Source: Cucumis sativus (Eukaryota; Streptophyta; Magnoliopsida; Cucurbitales; Cucurbitaceae). From it: a stretch of 64,000 bases of DNA. The stretch is from contig NC_026658.2 in the NCBI RefSeq assembly GCF_000004075.3, forward strand, positions 15,054,075-15,118,074, in the 5' to 3' direction. This document shows, one piece after another, positions 49,601 through 60,304 of this stretch (position 1 is the first letter of the stretch; each line of letters begins with the position of its first letter). The position numbers were made by a program, and so were the translations under genes. Below the pieces are notes generated by a model, which was given only the letters and a program-made list of their open reading frames with translations, ran no database searches and had not been told where the DNA came from.

Positions 49601-50814
49601 TTTTTTTCAAAGGTTACAAAAAGTAGATATTATCGAAAGTGTTGAAGAAACCTTGGATAAAATGTATATATTCTTCAAAGGATTTGATTGACTTTTGATA
49701 AAAAAAAAAATACATATTTTTCAAAGGTTTTTTCAAAATTTTAATAAATGTATATTTTTTTTTCTAAGGTTATTTATTATCCTCTTATAAATAGTAGATT
49801 ATCAAATACATATTTTTCAAAGGTTTTTTCAAAACTTTAATAAATGTATATTTTTTTGGAAGGTTAGTAGATATTATCGAAGATTTTTTCAATAAAATGT
49901 TTAAAGGTTCTTTTTATTCTCTGGTAAAAACTATATATTTTTCAAAGATTTTTCCTAAACCTCTTATGAATTTATACTTTTTCAAAAGATTTTTATAGCC
50001 TATGATGAAAGAGGGTCGAAATAAGCCCACTTTCTTGTATTCTATTTATTCCAATACTATCTACAATAGAGGGGTAGTGCATTGACTCTTTTGCATTGAT
50101 AACTTCTTTTAAACTTTTTTGAAAAATGGCTAAGTTCATAATTAAAGTTCATTCTCATTGTAAAATGGCGAGGATCATATATATGTAAGATATTCCAAAA
50201 ATGCACCACCTAGAGATTCATGTCTCTAGAAAATTAAGAGTTATGTGGGATGATATCTGACATACTTCAACCTTGACAAACAAACTTCAATAATGCACTT
50301 AGAAACTCATGTATATCTAGAATATAAAGAATTCATGTGCATGTGTACCATAGCCGATATAATTAACTTAATTAATGTGTAACAAATTCAAACATTTGCT
50401 TATAAATCATCAAAATATGGGTATGAAACAAAGCCTAATAAAGAGTATGAGATTACCAAATTCCAGGTTGTGCCTGCAGCACAAAAAGTTGCAAGAAGCC
50501 AAGAAGACGAAAGAGAGAAGAGTATAGAAGACGCACAAGCGACACTTGAACCACTTGAGAAAGAACTTGAAAACAAGTCGTTCTTTGGAGGAGACAAAAT
50601 TGGATTTGTTGACATTGTAGGCCTAGTTTTAGCTCGTTGGGTTCCTGCCACTGAAGAAGCCGTAGGCTTTGAGCTTTTATCAGCCCACAAGTTTCCAAAT
50701 CTAACTAAATGGAGTCAAAATTTTGTGAACCACAGTGTTGCAAAGGAAGTTCTGCCTAAAAAAGATGTTCTTGTTGCCTTTTTGAAGAATGTTGTGTTTA
50801 GTACAAAAAACTAG
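46628..50814 (+). CDS. tau-class GST (GST-3) with a transposon-bearing 3.5-kb intron
   Basis: Exons 46628-46954 and 50467-50814, GT-AG, 224 residues. The glutathione site has KKVPVL (Lys58-Val59) and ISESLVI (Glu70-Ser71). The C-domain has [25 protein letters not shown] and HSVAKEVLP. As in GST-2, the catalytic column is glycine (Gly16 in [12 protein letters not shown]) with Ser15 just before it. The intron, 46955-50466, is three to forty times longer than in its neighbours because a CACTA-type element lies inside. I pair these exons because exon 1 ends in the standard donor, exon 2 begins with the standard acceptor and phase, and no other exon lies between. Whether the transcript is still spliced across the element cannot be told from sequence; premature ending in the intron is possible. 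An alternative is that the two exons come from two half-genes brought together. Confidence 0.8.
47539..50040. mobile_element. non-autonomous CACTA (En/Spm-type) DNA transposon
   Basis: The left end CACTACAAGAATTTTGAC carries the CACTA signature. The right end reads TTTCTTGTAT, matching the inverse TTCTTGTAGTG except for its last bases. Flanking TCT at 47536-47538 and 50041-50043 is a fitting 3-bp target duplication. Subterminal arrays repeat CCTTTGAAGATTAG at the left (47.66-47.76 kb) and TTTTTCAAAGGTTTTTTC at the right (49.60-49.99 kb), in mirrored orientation as expected for transposase-binding sites. No transposase frame is recognised within 2.5 kb, so it would depend on a partner in trans. 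A second CACTACTACAAATTTAG-like end at about 48.35 kb may mark a nested or internal element. It sits wholly within the intron of GST-3. Confidence 0.78.
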
Positions 50815-53122
50815 GACGTGATGATGATGAATGGGAGTGAAGGGCAGTTGTGTTATGATCAGTTTGGATTTATCCTTTTGTTTTGTTTATTGTGCAACTT
50901 TTTTACGAGGGGAGGGACGTGAGTCGTTTTTTTCCCAAAATTGTTGTTATATCTAAATAAAAGTGTAATATTCGTTGAATGATTCTAATTTAATTAAACT
51001 TCAAACTTTTAACCATTTCTCCATTTTAAAAGTTTTCTTTTCAAATTTTGGCATCCACCCTAAACCCTTATCTAAATTTTTGCTTATCAAAAACACTAAA
51101 GTTATAAACTTAAAAACGTATATTTTAGTTCATTCATATAAAGATATTTTTTAAACTTATGACCAAAAACACATATTTTCAAAACTTAGAAATTAAATGA
51201 TTAAATTTTTAATTTTATATCTAATAATATATTTACGTAAAAAGATCTATTAAAAAATGATGAATCAAATATAAAATTGAATTTATAAAAATGTAAAATT
51301 ATTTGAGGGACCATTTGAATCAATTATTAAAAGCTCAAGACTAAAAAAAGTTTGTGTGTAAGCATGCATGTTCGTGTGTGTGCGCATTGGTGTTGTCAAA
51401 ATAGGCAGTTTGTGTGTGTTCACGCCCCAAAATAGGTTAATAACTAAGTCCCACTTTGTAAACCTTTGGTCTCAAACGTTGAAAATTGAATCTATTTTCT
51501 TTTCATTTTTTAAACATAGTTTTAAATTTATAGTATTTTTTTAAAGTAATTTCAATATTAATTTCCTATTTTTTAACTTGCTTCTTTTTTAAATTAAGAA
51601 AAAAAATGTTTTTAAAAATCATTTTCATGGTAATTGGTAAATGTGTTTATCTTTCTAAAAGAAAAATAGTGGTTACAAATTGAAAGCTTTAAAATAGTTT
51701 TTACCCGTAGATACTTGGAGACTTTTAAATATGATTGTAGCAAGATGTGGTTGTTATAGTCTTAGACAATCTTAAATAATCAATGACAATATAATTAAAG
51801 TCATAGAAGAACTCATTTTTATTTAAATACACTTCAAAATTTATTTTAAATGTTTAAAACAACTTGTTTTTAAAATTAAACACTTATTTCGAATATATCC
51901 TAACACTAGAAATGATCGGTTATTTTAAAGGTTTATAAACAAAATAGAAGAAACTTAAATATTCTAAATACTAAAACAGATGAGAAGTGTTTATATTTAA
52001 ATTTATAAATGGGAAGAAAAATACACTAAAATTTCTTAATTACATTGACTCGACAACATAATTATCATTTTATTGAATTAATAACTTTTTTTTTCGCTAA
52101 TAAGTTTGTTTTCTTAATCCACAAACAAATCATAATACTTTCTATCGTACAACTCACTTCAACTCTACCATACAAAATATGGAAAGTTATTTTATATATT
52201 TATAAAAGAGTTTGACACGTGATAAACAATAGTTATATAATTTGAAATTTGAGAGGTACAAAAAGAGTAAGGACAAGTAGAATCTTTTGAAAGATTAGCA
52301 AAGTTTTGGTGTAGCCATTTCATAAGATTTATCTAAAAGTTTTGGTAATTCAAAAAATACAAAGTTTGATCATAAATAACATCTATGAGAATTGTTTGAT
52401 TGAGGAATTTTAAAATGTGTAATTAGTTGGATCTTCCTTAATAATAACGATCAAAAAGGAAAATTGTAAGTCCAAAGTGAACTAGATTTTGTCCTCTCTC
52501 CATTGGCTGTCTCAATTGGAAAGATACTTGGAAAGAAATGAGAAGGGAAGGGTAAGTCCTCTTAAAACTAACCAATAAAATCCTATAGAAACTACAATGT
52601 ATATATCCATTTTGTCCACACATTGGATTGGAAAAGCCGATTCAACTCCACAAACCCCCCCACCTTCTATTTTCAATTTTATAACAATTTATACTTTACT
52701 ATATAACAACTTAATTAGTTTTAATACTTTAAAGTTTTTAGTTTTATATTTTTAATAAGATTTTTTCCAAAAATAAACCCATAAGTTAATTACATATACT
52801 CAATAATTTTACAATTAGTCTAACTATGATCTTAAAATAATAAAAATTGAGACTAAATTGTTATAAATTGAAAAGTAAAAAAACTAAATTGTTATAAATT
52901 GAAAAGTATTGTTAAAATATAGGGATGAAAAAGTGTTTTTAAATCCAATAATAATTGTTATTTAGACTATATGGGTTAGAACCCTTCTTCATCCATGTGT
53001 GTGTATGTATGTGTGTGTCATATATTTAGAAAATGCATGTGTATGTGCATTCACGTAATTTACTTAAAGTAAGACAACCCTTATCTTTCTATAGTCCTTT
53101 CATCTTTCAAGAAAATAATAAT
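50815..53122. other. AT-rich spacer between GST-3 and the glycosyltransferase
   Basis: No gene. A GT-rich patch occurs near 51.35-51.42 kb, and a 26-bp direct duplication (TAAATTGTTATAAATTGAAA) near 52.85-52.91 kb. No GST exon is seen here. Confidence 0.45.
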
Positions 53123-53130
53123 TATATAAA
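53123..53130 (+). promoter_or_regulatory. TATA box of the UGT gene
   Basis: TATATAAA lies 74 bp upstream of the ATG at 53204, a plausible distance for a short leader. Confidence 0.5.
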
Positions 53131-53203
53131 CACGTTACAATCCTCCTTTAATCAAAATTTGAATTTGGTGTAGATTCATAATCCAGCCTTATCATAAGTT
53201 TTC

Positions 53204-54705
53204 ATGGGCCTTTCTCCCACCGATCATGTCCTTCTCTTTCCCTTTCCGGCCAAAGGCCACATCAAGCCATTTTTCTGTCTCGCCCACCTCCTCTGTAACG
53301 CCGGTCTCCGAGTCACCTTCCTCAGCACCGAACACCACCACCAGAAACTCCACAATCTCACCCACCTTGCCGCCCAAATTCCCTCCCTTCATTTCCAATC
53401 TATTTCCGACGGCCTCTCCCTGGACCATCCCCGCAATCTTCTCGACGGCCAGCTCTTTAAATCCATGCCTCAAGTCACCAAACCCCTCTTCCGACAACTT
53501 CTCCTCTCCTACAAGGATGGAACATCCCCCATCACTTGTGTTATTACGGATCTCATTCTTCGTTTTCCAATGGATGTTGCTCAAGAATTGGATATCCCTG
53601 TTTTTTGTTTCTCTACTTTTAGTGCCCGTTTCCTGTTTCTTTACTTCTCCATTCCCAAGCTTCTTGAAGATGGACAGATTCCATACCCAGGTAACTTCCT
53701 TCATTCAATTTCTTGGATAAGAGATTTTTTAGAATTTATTGAGTTATATAACCCATTTCGCTTGCTCTGTTTTTAGAGGGAAATTCAAACCAAGTACTCC
53801 ACGGCATTCCTGGCGCAGAAGGGCTATTAAGATGTAAGGATTTACCAGGATATTGGTCAGTTGAAGCTGTAGCCAACTACAACCCAATGAACTTCGTGAA
53901 CCAAACAATAGCCACATCTAAATCTCATGGTCTAATTCTCAACACATTTGACGAACTCGAAGTTCCATTTATAACAAACCTTTCAAAGATATATAAGAAA
54001 GTTTACACAATTGGACCAATTCACTCTCTGTTAAAGAAGTCTGTCCAAACCCAATACGAATTTTGGAAAGAAGATCACAGCTGCTTAGCATGGCTCGACT
54101 CACAGCCCCCAAGATCGGTGATGTTCGTCAGCTTCGGAAGCATAGTCAAGCTAAAAAGCTCCCAATTGAAGGAGTTCTGGAACGGGTTAGTAGACAGCGG
54201 AAAGGCATTTTTGTTGGTGTTGAGATCAGATGCGTTAGTGGAAGAAACTGGGGAAGAAGATGAGAAACAGAAAGAATTGGTAATTAAAGAAATTATGGAA
54301 ACAAAGGAAGAAGGAAGATGGGTTATTGTGAATTGGGCTCCACAAGAAAAGGTTTTGGAGCATAAAGCCATTGGTGGGTTCTTGACACATTCAGGATGGA
54401 ACTCAACATTAGAGAGTGTTGCTGTTGGCGTTCCCATGGTGTCGTGGCCGCAGATTGGAGACCAACCCAGTAACGCTACATGGCTCAGTAAGGTATGGAA
54501 AATTGGAGTTGAAATGGAGGATTCGTACGATCGGTCTACGGTTGAGAGTAAGGTTAGGAGCATAATGGAACATGAAGATAAGAAAATGGAGAATGCGATT
54601 GTGGAGTTGGCAAAACGAGTAGATGATAGAGTTAGTAAAGAGGGGACGTCCTATCAAAATTTACAACGTTTGATTGAAGATATTGAAGGATTCAAACTAA
54701 ATTAA
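53204..54705 (+). CDS. UDP-glycosyltransferase, UGT709/UGT85-like (7-deoxyloganetic acid glucosyltransferase-like)
   Basis: Exons 53204-53690 and 53777-54705 with an 86-bp intron; 471 residues, the usual length. The N-domain has the catalytic His19 in [12 protein letters not shown] and its Asp partner about Asp116 in [10 protein letters not shown]. The PSPG box for the UDP-sugar runs from Trp349 ([10 protein letters not shown]) through [10 protein letters not shown] to Asp391-Gln392; the final Gln favours UDP-glucose. HSGWNS replaces the commoner HCGWNS, a tolerated change. Family-1 UGTs glucosylate small hydrophobic molecules in the cytosol. The N-terminus ([16 protein letters not shown]) resembles UGT85/UGT709 proteins annotated as 7-deoxyloganetic acid glucosyltransferases, but the true acceptor is unknown. 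It lies within the GST array on the same strand. Reading frame and splice sites are intact. Confidence 0.9.
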
Positions 54706-55413
54706 GATCATAACCCAATAACTATGGAGAAAAAGAATAAATGAGAACTTTATTGTTGAATTTCTTATGTGTAGTTGAGAGAGTCAGCTGCAAACATACG
54801 AGTGCAACTTAGATATGAATTTAACTGTATTGCTTAAAAAAGAAAAGAAAAAACGTCAAATATCATTTTCATTTTGGTTTCTTTTTTGGATTTTGTTTCA
54901 TTTGATGTGTTTTAGATGTTCAATTGTAGTTAATAAGTCTCTAGGGATTGTTCGAGGTTCGAATGTAAATAGAAATACTAAAAAGCTAAAATGCATTAAA
55001 TTGTGTGAGGAATCAAGGCTAAACAAAAATTAGATTATGAATCATGAAAATGATAAAAAAAAAAAGAGAGTTAAGTTGAAAATTATGATAACATCCTAAA
55101 TTTAATATTACAAATGAGTCTAAAACTATCCATCTAAATATGAATTTTGAACTTTATTATTTACAACATCATTCTATTATGGACTCCGAAAAGCCCTGCA
55201 TTAGTTTATTGTTGATTTTTTTGTAATAAAATTTAAGGTTCATTGGAGCGTTGAAATGTAATAAAAATGATTGAGAATCATACAAGTGTTGGAAAGCGTG
55301 AATGATCATAGAATGAAATTGAGATCGTGAAGCATAAAAACGATGAGAGATAGTTGGATTGAAAATTGTCGAAACATAATGAGTTTGGGTAATTATAATG
55401 TACAATAATTTTT
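54706..55413. other. 3' flank of the UGT and AT-rich DNA
   Basis: No further gene. Short frames on both strands are low in complexity. Confidence 0.45.
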
Positions 55414-55900
55414 GAAATAATAATTAAGTATATAGCGATATTTAAAAATTATAAATAATAGCAAAGTCTACTAGTGATAGACTAATATTTGCAAGGAAAA
55501 TTGCAATTGATGACCATTATAGGAATAATAATTAAAGATGTAGCAATATTTTAAAAAAATTGCAAATATAGCAAAACTATCACTCATAGACTTTGTATGA
55601 TTTATCAGTGATAGACCAATATTTGCAACATGATCTATCGGTGATAGACTTATATTATTGATAGAATTTGACAAATTTTTCTATATTTGTAAATTTTTAA
55701 AAATGTTGCTATATACTTAATTATTTTGAATCTAATTGCTAAATTTGCAACTATCTCTATTTGCAACATAGTCTATAAGTGATAGACTTCTATCAGACCT
55801 TGATAGATTTTGTTATATTTGCAATTTTTTATAAAAATGTTGTTATATTGCAAATATTTTTAATTTAATTGTTATATTTGCAACTATCTCTATTTTGTAA
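55414..55900. repeat. nested 'GATAGAC' inverted-repeat element
   Basis: The left arm AATAATTAAGTATATAGCGA (from 55418) is the inverse of TTGCTATATACTTAATTATT (to about 55727), so 55414-55732 forms an element with terminal inverted repeats of about 50 bp around GATAGAC motifs. A second left-arm copy starts at about 55523 and further right-arm-like sequence runs to 55900, so at least two copies are nested or tandem. There is no coding capacity. It abuts the inverted GST promoter copy. Confidence 0.6.
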
Positions 55901-55902
55901 TG

Positions 55903-56135
55903 TTAGGATAAAGTTTCGTGATACGGATATCACCCGTGTCGCAACTATGTTAGCGTCCAAATCACTTTGCCAAACGAAGAGTTTAACCTTTTTTTTTTCC
56001 TTTTACTAAATATTATGCACAAAATTGTCCGCAAATTTGTAACCTTTTATAGTAATTTTACCCTTTAAAATATTTTTCTATTTTAATTCAATATCTAATT
56101 TAATTGAATTAACTAACTATTATTAAATTATTTTT
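55903..56135 (-). pseudogene. inverted, decayed copy of the GST-3 promoter
   Basis: Read on minus, this segment follows 46.32-46.55 kb in order: ACTATTAAATTATT-like start, ATAGAAAAATATTTTAAAGG, CAATTTTGTGCATAATATTT, GGCAAAGTGATTTGGACGCT, then the ocs site decayed to TAACATAGTTGCGACACGG, and finally TATCACGAAACTTTATCCTA. No TATA box or exon 1 follows; the match stops where the 'GATAGAC' repeats begin at about 55.9 kb. Both half-sites of the ocs element are damaged. It is the only GST-derived sequence on minus in the array. Confidence 0.85.
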
Positions 56136-56950
56136 CTCAAACTAATTTCTTTCAAAGAAATTTACATAAACTCAAGAAAATGAGAGTATTTATATTCTAT
56201 AATGAAAGTATTTATATTCTATAACAACAAAAAAAGAACAGACTACATATTTAAATAGTGTCTTTCTTACCTTGAAAGTCTAATTGCTTTTGCTTAATAA
56301 ATTTTTGAGAACACGAACTTTAATATCATATTAATTACCGATTCGTCCAAAAACTGAAGTCAATAAGTGAAATAAAATTAATAATATATCATCTAAAATA
56401 TATGACAAACATGGGTAAATACACAACCCTCTCTTATCCAAAAAAATGTTTGGACGTATCTCATATTACACTTATGCTGACCTTATGCAATCTATCTCGT
56501 TGCATAATAAAAGAAAAAAAAAGAAGTAACATGTGAGAAAAAGAACTTTAATTGTTATCCTTTTACTAGGTAAAAATGAAAGTTGTGTAGAGAAGGTTGC
56601 AATTGATCTTATAGGTTGAATTATGAGTGTGTAATAAATCTTTCGAGTTTTTTTTCGGTACAAAATGCTCAAACATTGTAGAGATTTTATACGACTAAAA
56701 ACTGAATTACATAATTGCCTCGTCCTTTTTCAACTTTCAATTAACACATCTATTAATAAATTCTTAACCTTTTTTTTCTTTTTAGATACCATTCAAACAT
56801 TAAATTTTAAATACAGGTTTTTCCTTTCCAACAACGAAAATGTTTTCAACTTTGTTGAATCCATCTTTTTTTTATTATTGTTTTTCTCGATAATGCTTAA
56901 CAAATAAATTCAACCTTATTTGTTTAAGAATATTTGAAAAGTATTACATA
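56136..56950. other. AT-rich spacer
   Basis: No gene, tRNA or further GST relic seen. Confidence 0.4.
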
Positions 56951-56952
56951 AT

Positions 56953-56963
56953 GCCTTACGACA
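56953..56963 (+). promoter_or_regulatory. single ocs half-site upstream of GST-4
   Basis: GCCTTACGACA keeps only the right half of the element seen in the other promoters; ACCTCAAGAAA follows as in the shared module. A TATA box (TATATAAA) is at 57069-57076. Weaker or altered induction than in its relatives is inferred. Confidence 0.45.
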
Positions 56964-57174
56964 ACATGCAACCATCCACCTCAAGAAAATTGAGACTAAA
57001 CAACTCACTCTCTTACACGAATTCAAACACACTTTTCCCTTCTCTTCCTACCCATTTCCTAATTCCTCTATATAAATACTTCCTCTCATATTCCAAATTA
57101 TTCACAATAAAGACTCAGCTTTTGTATTATCATTCTTGTTATTAAAAACAATCAGACAGAGATTAGCAATATCT

Positions 57175-57936
57175 ATGGCGATGGCGGAAGAAGTGGAATT
57201 GTTTGGTGGATGGATGAGTCCATTTAGCCGGAGAGTGGAGTTGGGTTTGAAACTCAAAGGCATTGATTATAAATATCATGAAGAAGATTTGAAGAACAAA
57301 AGTGATTTCCTTTTGACTTACAACCCAATTTACAAGAAAGTCCCTGTTTTTCTTCACAACGGAAACCCCATCTCAGAGTCACTTATAATTCTTGAGTACA
57401 TCGATCAAGTTTGGAACTCACTTTATCCTTTCTTTCCTCAACAAAATCCCTACGAAACAGCTCAAGCAAGATTCTGGGCTAATTATATAGATGACAAGGT
57501 ATGTAAGTAAATTTGTTTATTTTATTGATCACTGCTTACTTTAACGGTATCAATGTGTTCATAATATATATAATTTCAATTCATGATATAGGTTTTGGCT
57601 GCTACACTGAAGGCTGCAAAAAGCAGCAAAAGAGAAGAGAGAGAGAAGGGTTTGGAAGAAACCGAGGAGACATTAAAACCACTTGAGAAAGAGCTTCAAA
57701 ACAAGAAGTTCTTTGGAGGAAATAAAATTGGAATTGTGGACATTGTTGGAACTGTAATTGCATATTGGATCCCAGCCATTGAAGAAGCTTTTGGATTTGA
57801 GCTGTTAACAACAAAAAAGTTTCCAAAGTTAACCAAATGGAGTGAAGAGATTGTAAACAACAGTGTGGTGAAGCAGGTTTTGCCCCCAAAATCTAACCTT
57901 GTGGCCTACTTGCAAACTGTTTTAACAACCAAATAG
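57175..57936 (+). CDS. tau-class GST (GST-4)
   Basis: Exons 57175-57498 and 57592-57936 with a compact 93-bp intron; 222 residues. Catalytic Ser15 lies in GWMSPFSRRVE. The glutathione site has KKVPVF (Lys55-Val56) and ISESLII (Glu68-Ser69). The C-domain has RFWANYIDDK, KFFGGNKIGIVDIVG and NSVVKQVLPP. Expected cytosolic glutathione transferase or peroxidase activity as for other tau enzymes. The start chosen gives MAMAEEVELF; an ATG two codons later would remove only Met-Ala, and the frame stays open upstream to 57136 without conservation. Residues FGGWM in place of FGFW set it apart from the other array members. Only a half ocs site is visible upstream. Confidence 0.92.
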
Positions 57937-58147
57937 AAGATTGGTTGCTTTCTTTTGTATCTTCAATAGACCACCTGGCTTATGTAGTAAAATAAATCTC
58001 TAACCCTTTTGGTAAGGTTGAGAATGTACTCTTACTGAATGTTTTACTCCTTAGGAACTAAAGGAATCAAAATATTTAAAAACAATGTTTAATAGTAATG
58101 AACTTGTCGAGAAGAATTATTTGAAGTTAATTAGAGGAAAAGTGTAA
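57937..58147. other. 3' flank of GST-4
   Basis: Untranslated or intergenic DNA before the minisatellite; no other feature. Confidence 0.4.
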
Positions 58148-58375
58148 GGTCAGCTACTTTTGTTAGCTTGAATTTTAATCACAGTGGTCAGCTACTTTTG
58201 TTAGCTTGAATTTTAATCACAGTGGTCAGCTACTTTTGTTAGCTTGAATTTTAATCACAGTGGTCAGCTACTTTTGTTAGCTTGAATTTTAATCACAGTG
58301 GTCAGGTACTTTTGTTAGCTTGAATTTTAATCACAGTGGTCAGCTACTTTTGTTAGCTTGAATTTTAATCACAGT
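58148..58375. repeat. minisatellite, six 38-bp units
   Basis: Six head-to-tail units each start GGTCAGCTACTTTTGTTAGC and end TTTTAATCACAGT. They are identical except for one C-to-G in unit 5 (CAGGTAC). Near-perfect identity implies recent expansion or homogenisation. It lies about 210 bp past the GST-4 stop and about 600 bp before GST-5. Confidence 0.97.
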
Positions 58376-58820
58376 AGTTGTTGTTGTGAGTTAAAATGCT
58401 TAAAAAAATCACAGCAATCCTTCAAGCATGATGCCACTTTTGTTGGGTAGAACTGTCTTTTTAATATATCTTGAGTCATACTCATATGTCCTTTATGCAA
58501 ACTACCAAATCACCATTAAAAAATTTGTAAGTGTCAAAATTTTCTCTTTTTTAATTCAATTTTTTCTTAGTTTTCTTAATCATTTTCACTTTATTTTTTA
58601 AAAAAATAATAACAAAAATGACATTTTTTTAATAAAAACAAAATGCATTTATCTTTATGTATTTCAGTCACATGAAAAAAATAAAGAAAAAGAAAAAAGA
58701 GTTTTAGCATCACTTACATACATGAAAACAAATATTTCATAAAAAAAAATTCAGGTAGCAAAATTTAATTAGTTCAATTTATTAGAGATTGAGAAAATGG
58801 AAAACTAACAAATAAATGGC
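58376..58820. other. AT-rich spacer
   Basis: Leads into the GST-5 promoter. No gene. Confidence 0.4.
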
Positions 58821-58839
58821 ATACGCAGCAGCTTACGAC
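58821..58839 (+). promoter_or_regulatory. ocs/as-1-like element of GST-5
   Basis: ATACGCAGCAGCTTACGAC is followed by ACCCTTAGCCTCCGCCCCAA, the same extended module as at 36717. The left half-site is ACGC rather than ACGT. A TATA-like TATTTATA is at 58915-58922, and the ATG is at 58982. Confidence 0.65.
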
Positions 58840-58981
58840 ACCCTTAGCCTCCGCCCCAAGAAATCCAAGCAAACAAAGCTTGACCTTTCTTACCTTTTCT
58901 TCCTCTATTTATATTAATCTAAATTAATCCACACACCGTCTTCTCATTCAAACAGGGTCTCAATCTCAGTCAATCTTAAAT

Positions 58982-59779
58982 ATGGCAGAACAAGTTCAAG
59001 TCTTGGGTTTTTGGGAAAGTGCTTTTAGTCGCAGAGTGGAGCTAGCTCTCAAACTCAAAGGCGTAGAATACCAATACTTTGAAGAAGATTTGCCCCATAA
59101 CAAGAGTGATTTGCTTCTCAAATACAACCCTATTCACAAGAAGGTCCCTGTTCTGCTCCACCATGGTCGACCCATTGCTGAGTCTCTTGTGATTCTGGAA
59201 TACATTGATGATATCTGGAAAGAAAATTATCCCATCTTGCCCCAACATCCCCACCAAAGAGCTCTTGCCAGATTCTGGGCTAAGTATATCGATGACAAGG
59301 TATGCAGAAGTTGTTAAATTTAGCGTAACTCATCAAAGTGGGGTTTATTTTTCACGTAAAGCCTCCCTTCCCTTCTTCATTATTATATCGAATGTATTGT
59401 ATTTCAACTACTACGTTCTTATTCTATTCAAAATTAGGTCGTGGGTGCAGTAGTGAAGGCTGCTGGAAGCAGAGGAGAAGATAGAGAGAAGGCTATAGAA
59501 GAGGCAAGGGAAGCATTAGAAGCACTTGAGAAAGAGATTGAAAAAAACAATGAACTGTTTGGAGGAGATGATATTGGGTTTGTGGACATTGTTGGGACTG
59601 TGATTGCTGGTTGGGTTCCTGCCATTGAAGAATGTTTTGAGTTTCAGCTGCTTACAACTGATAACTTCCCTAACTTGATCAAATGGAGTGATCAGCTTGT
59701 TCAGCATTCCATTGTCAACCAGATTCTCCCTCCTAAAAATGAGATTGTTGCCTTTATGAAAGCTAATTGGAAATTTTGA
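58982..59779 (+). CDS. tau-class GST (GST-5)
   Basis: Exons 58982-59299 and 59438-59779 (138-bp intron); 219 residues. Catalytic Ser13 is in [11 protein letters not shown]. The glutathione site has KKVPVL (Lys54-Val55) and IAESLVI (Glu67-Ser68). The C-domain has [25 protein letters not shown] and [10 protein letters not shown]. Expected cytosolic glutathione conjugation. IHKKVP carries His where the others have Tyr. It is last of the array and has an ocs-like promoter site. Its exon 2 is the best in-window match to the relic at 34424. Intact by all visible signals. Confidence 0.93.
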
Positions 59780-60304
59780 AAACTGAGGAGGACTTAACCA
59801 ATTTGGTATTGATATTTCATTGGAATGTTTAAATAAGTTCGAAGAATATTAATCAAAATGTCTGTCTGATGATGATGTTGCTGGTGGACATATCATTTCT
59901 GATAATATATCATTAAAATAAAAAGGAACTTATTTAGATTGTCGTTAGAAGTAGTAGCGTAGGTTTTGAATTCAGGAGAAATTTTATTTGTTTGATCAAC
60001 TTTGAATCAGTGTGAATTGAAGAGTGATTCTACACCCGTTTAAAAAAAAAGTACCAATAAGAAACAGAATGACGGAGACATTGATACGCCCATTGCAGAG
60101 TTACCCAACGAGTAGGTATATCGTAATTTAAATAGATAGGATAGGAAATGAACAAAAGTAGTAGTAAATTAGAGATATTAAATCAACATTGACACTTCAT
60201 ATTAAGACATTGGTTAACGAAATTTGATCACATATTTATTCAACTCAACTCCATTCATTACACACGAACCAAACAAACAACACCCATCAGTTATCGAATT
60301 CACT
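59780..60304. other. convergent intergenic region between GST-5 and the sHSP
   Basis: 3' flanks of two converging genes; nothing else seen. Confidence 0.5.

Noticed and set aside
53192-53704. 170-residue minus-strand frame
   Set aside because: It is antisense to UGT exon 1, and the sense frame carries the catalytic His and conserved UGT motifs.
54075-54563. 162-residue minus-strand frame
   Set aside because: Antisense to the PSPG-box region of the UGT.
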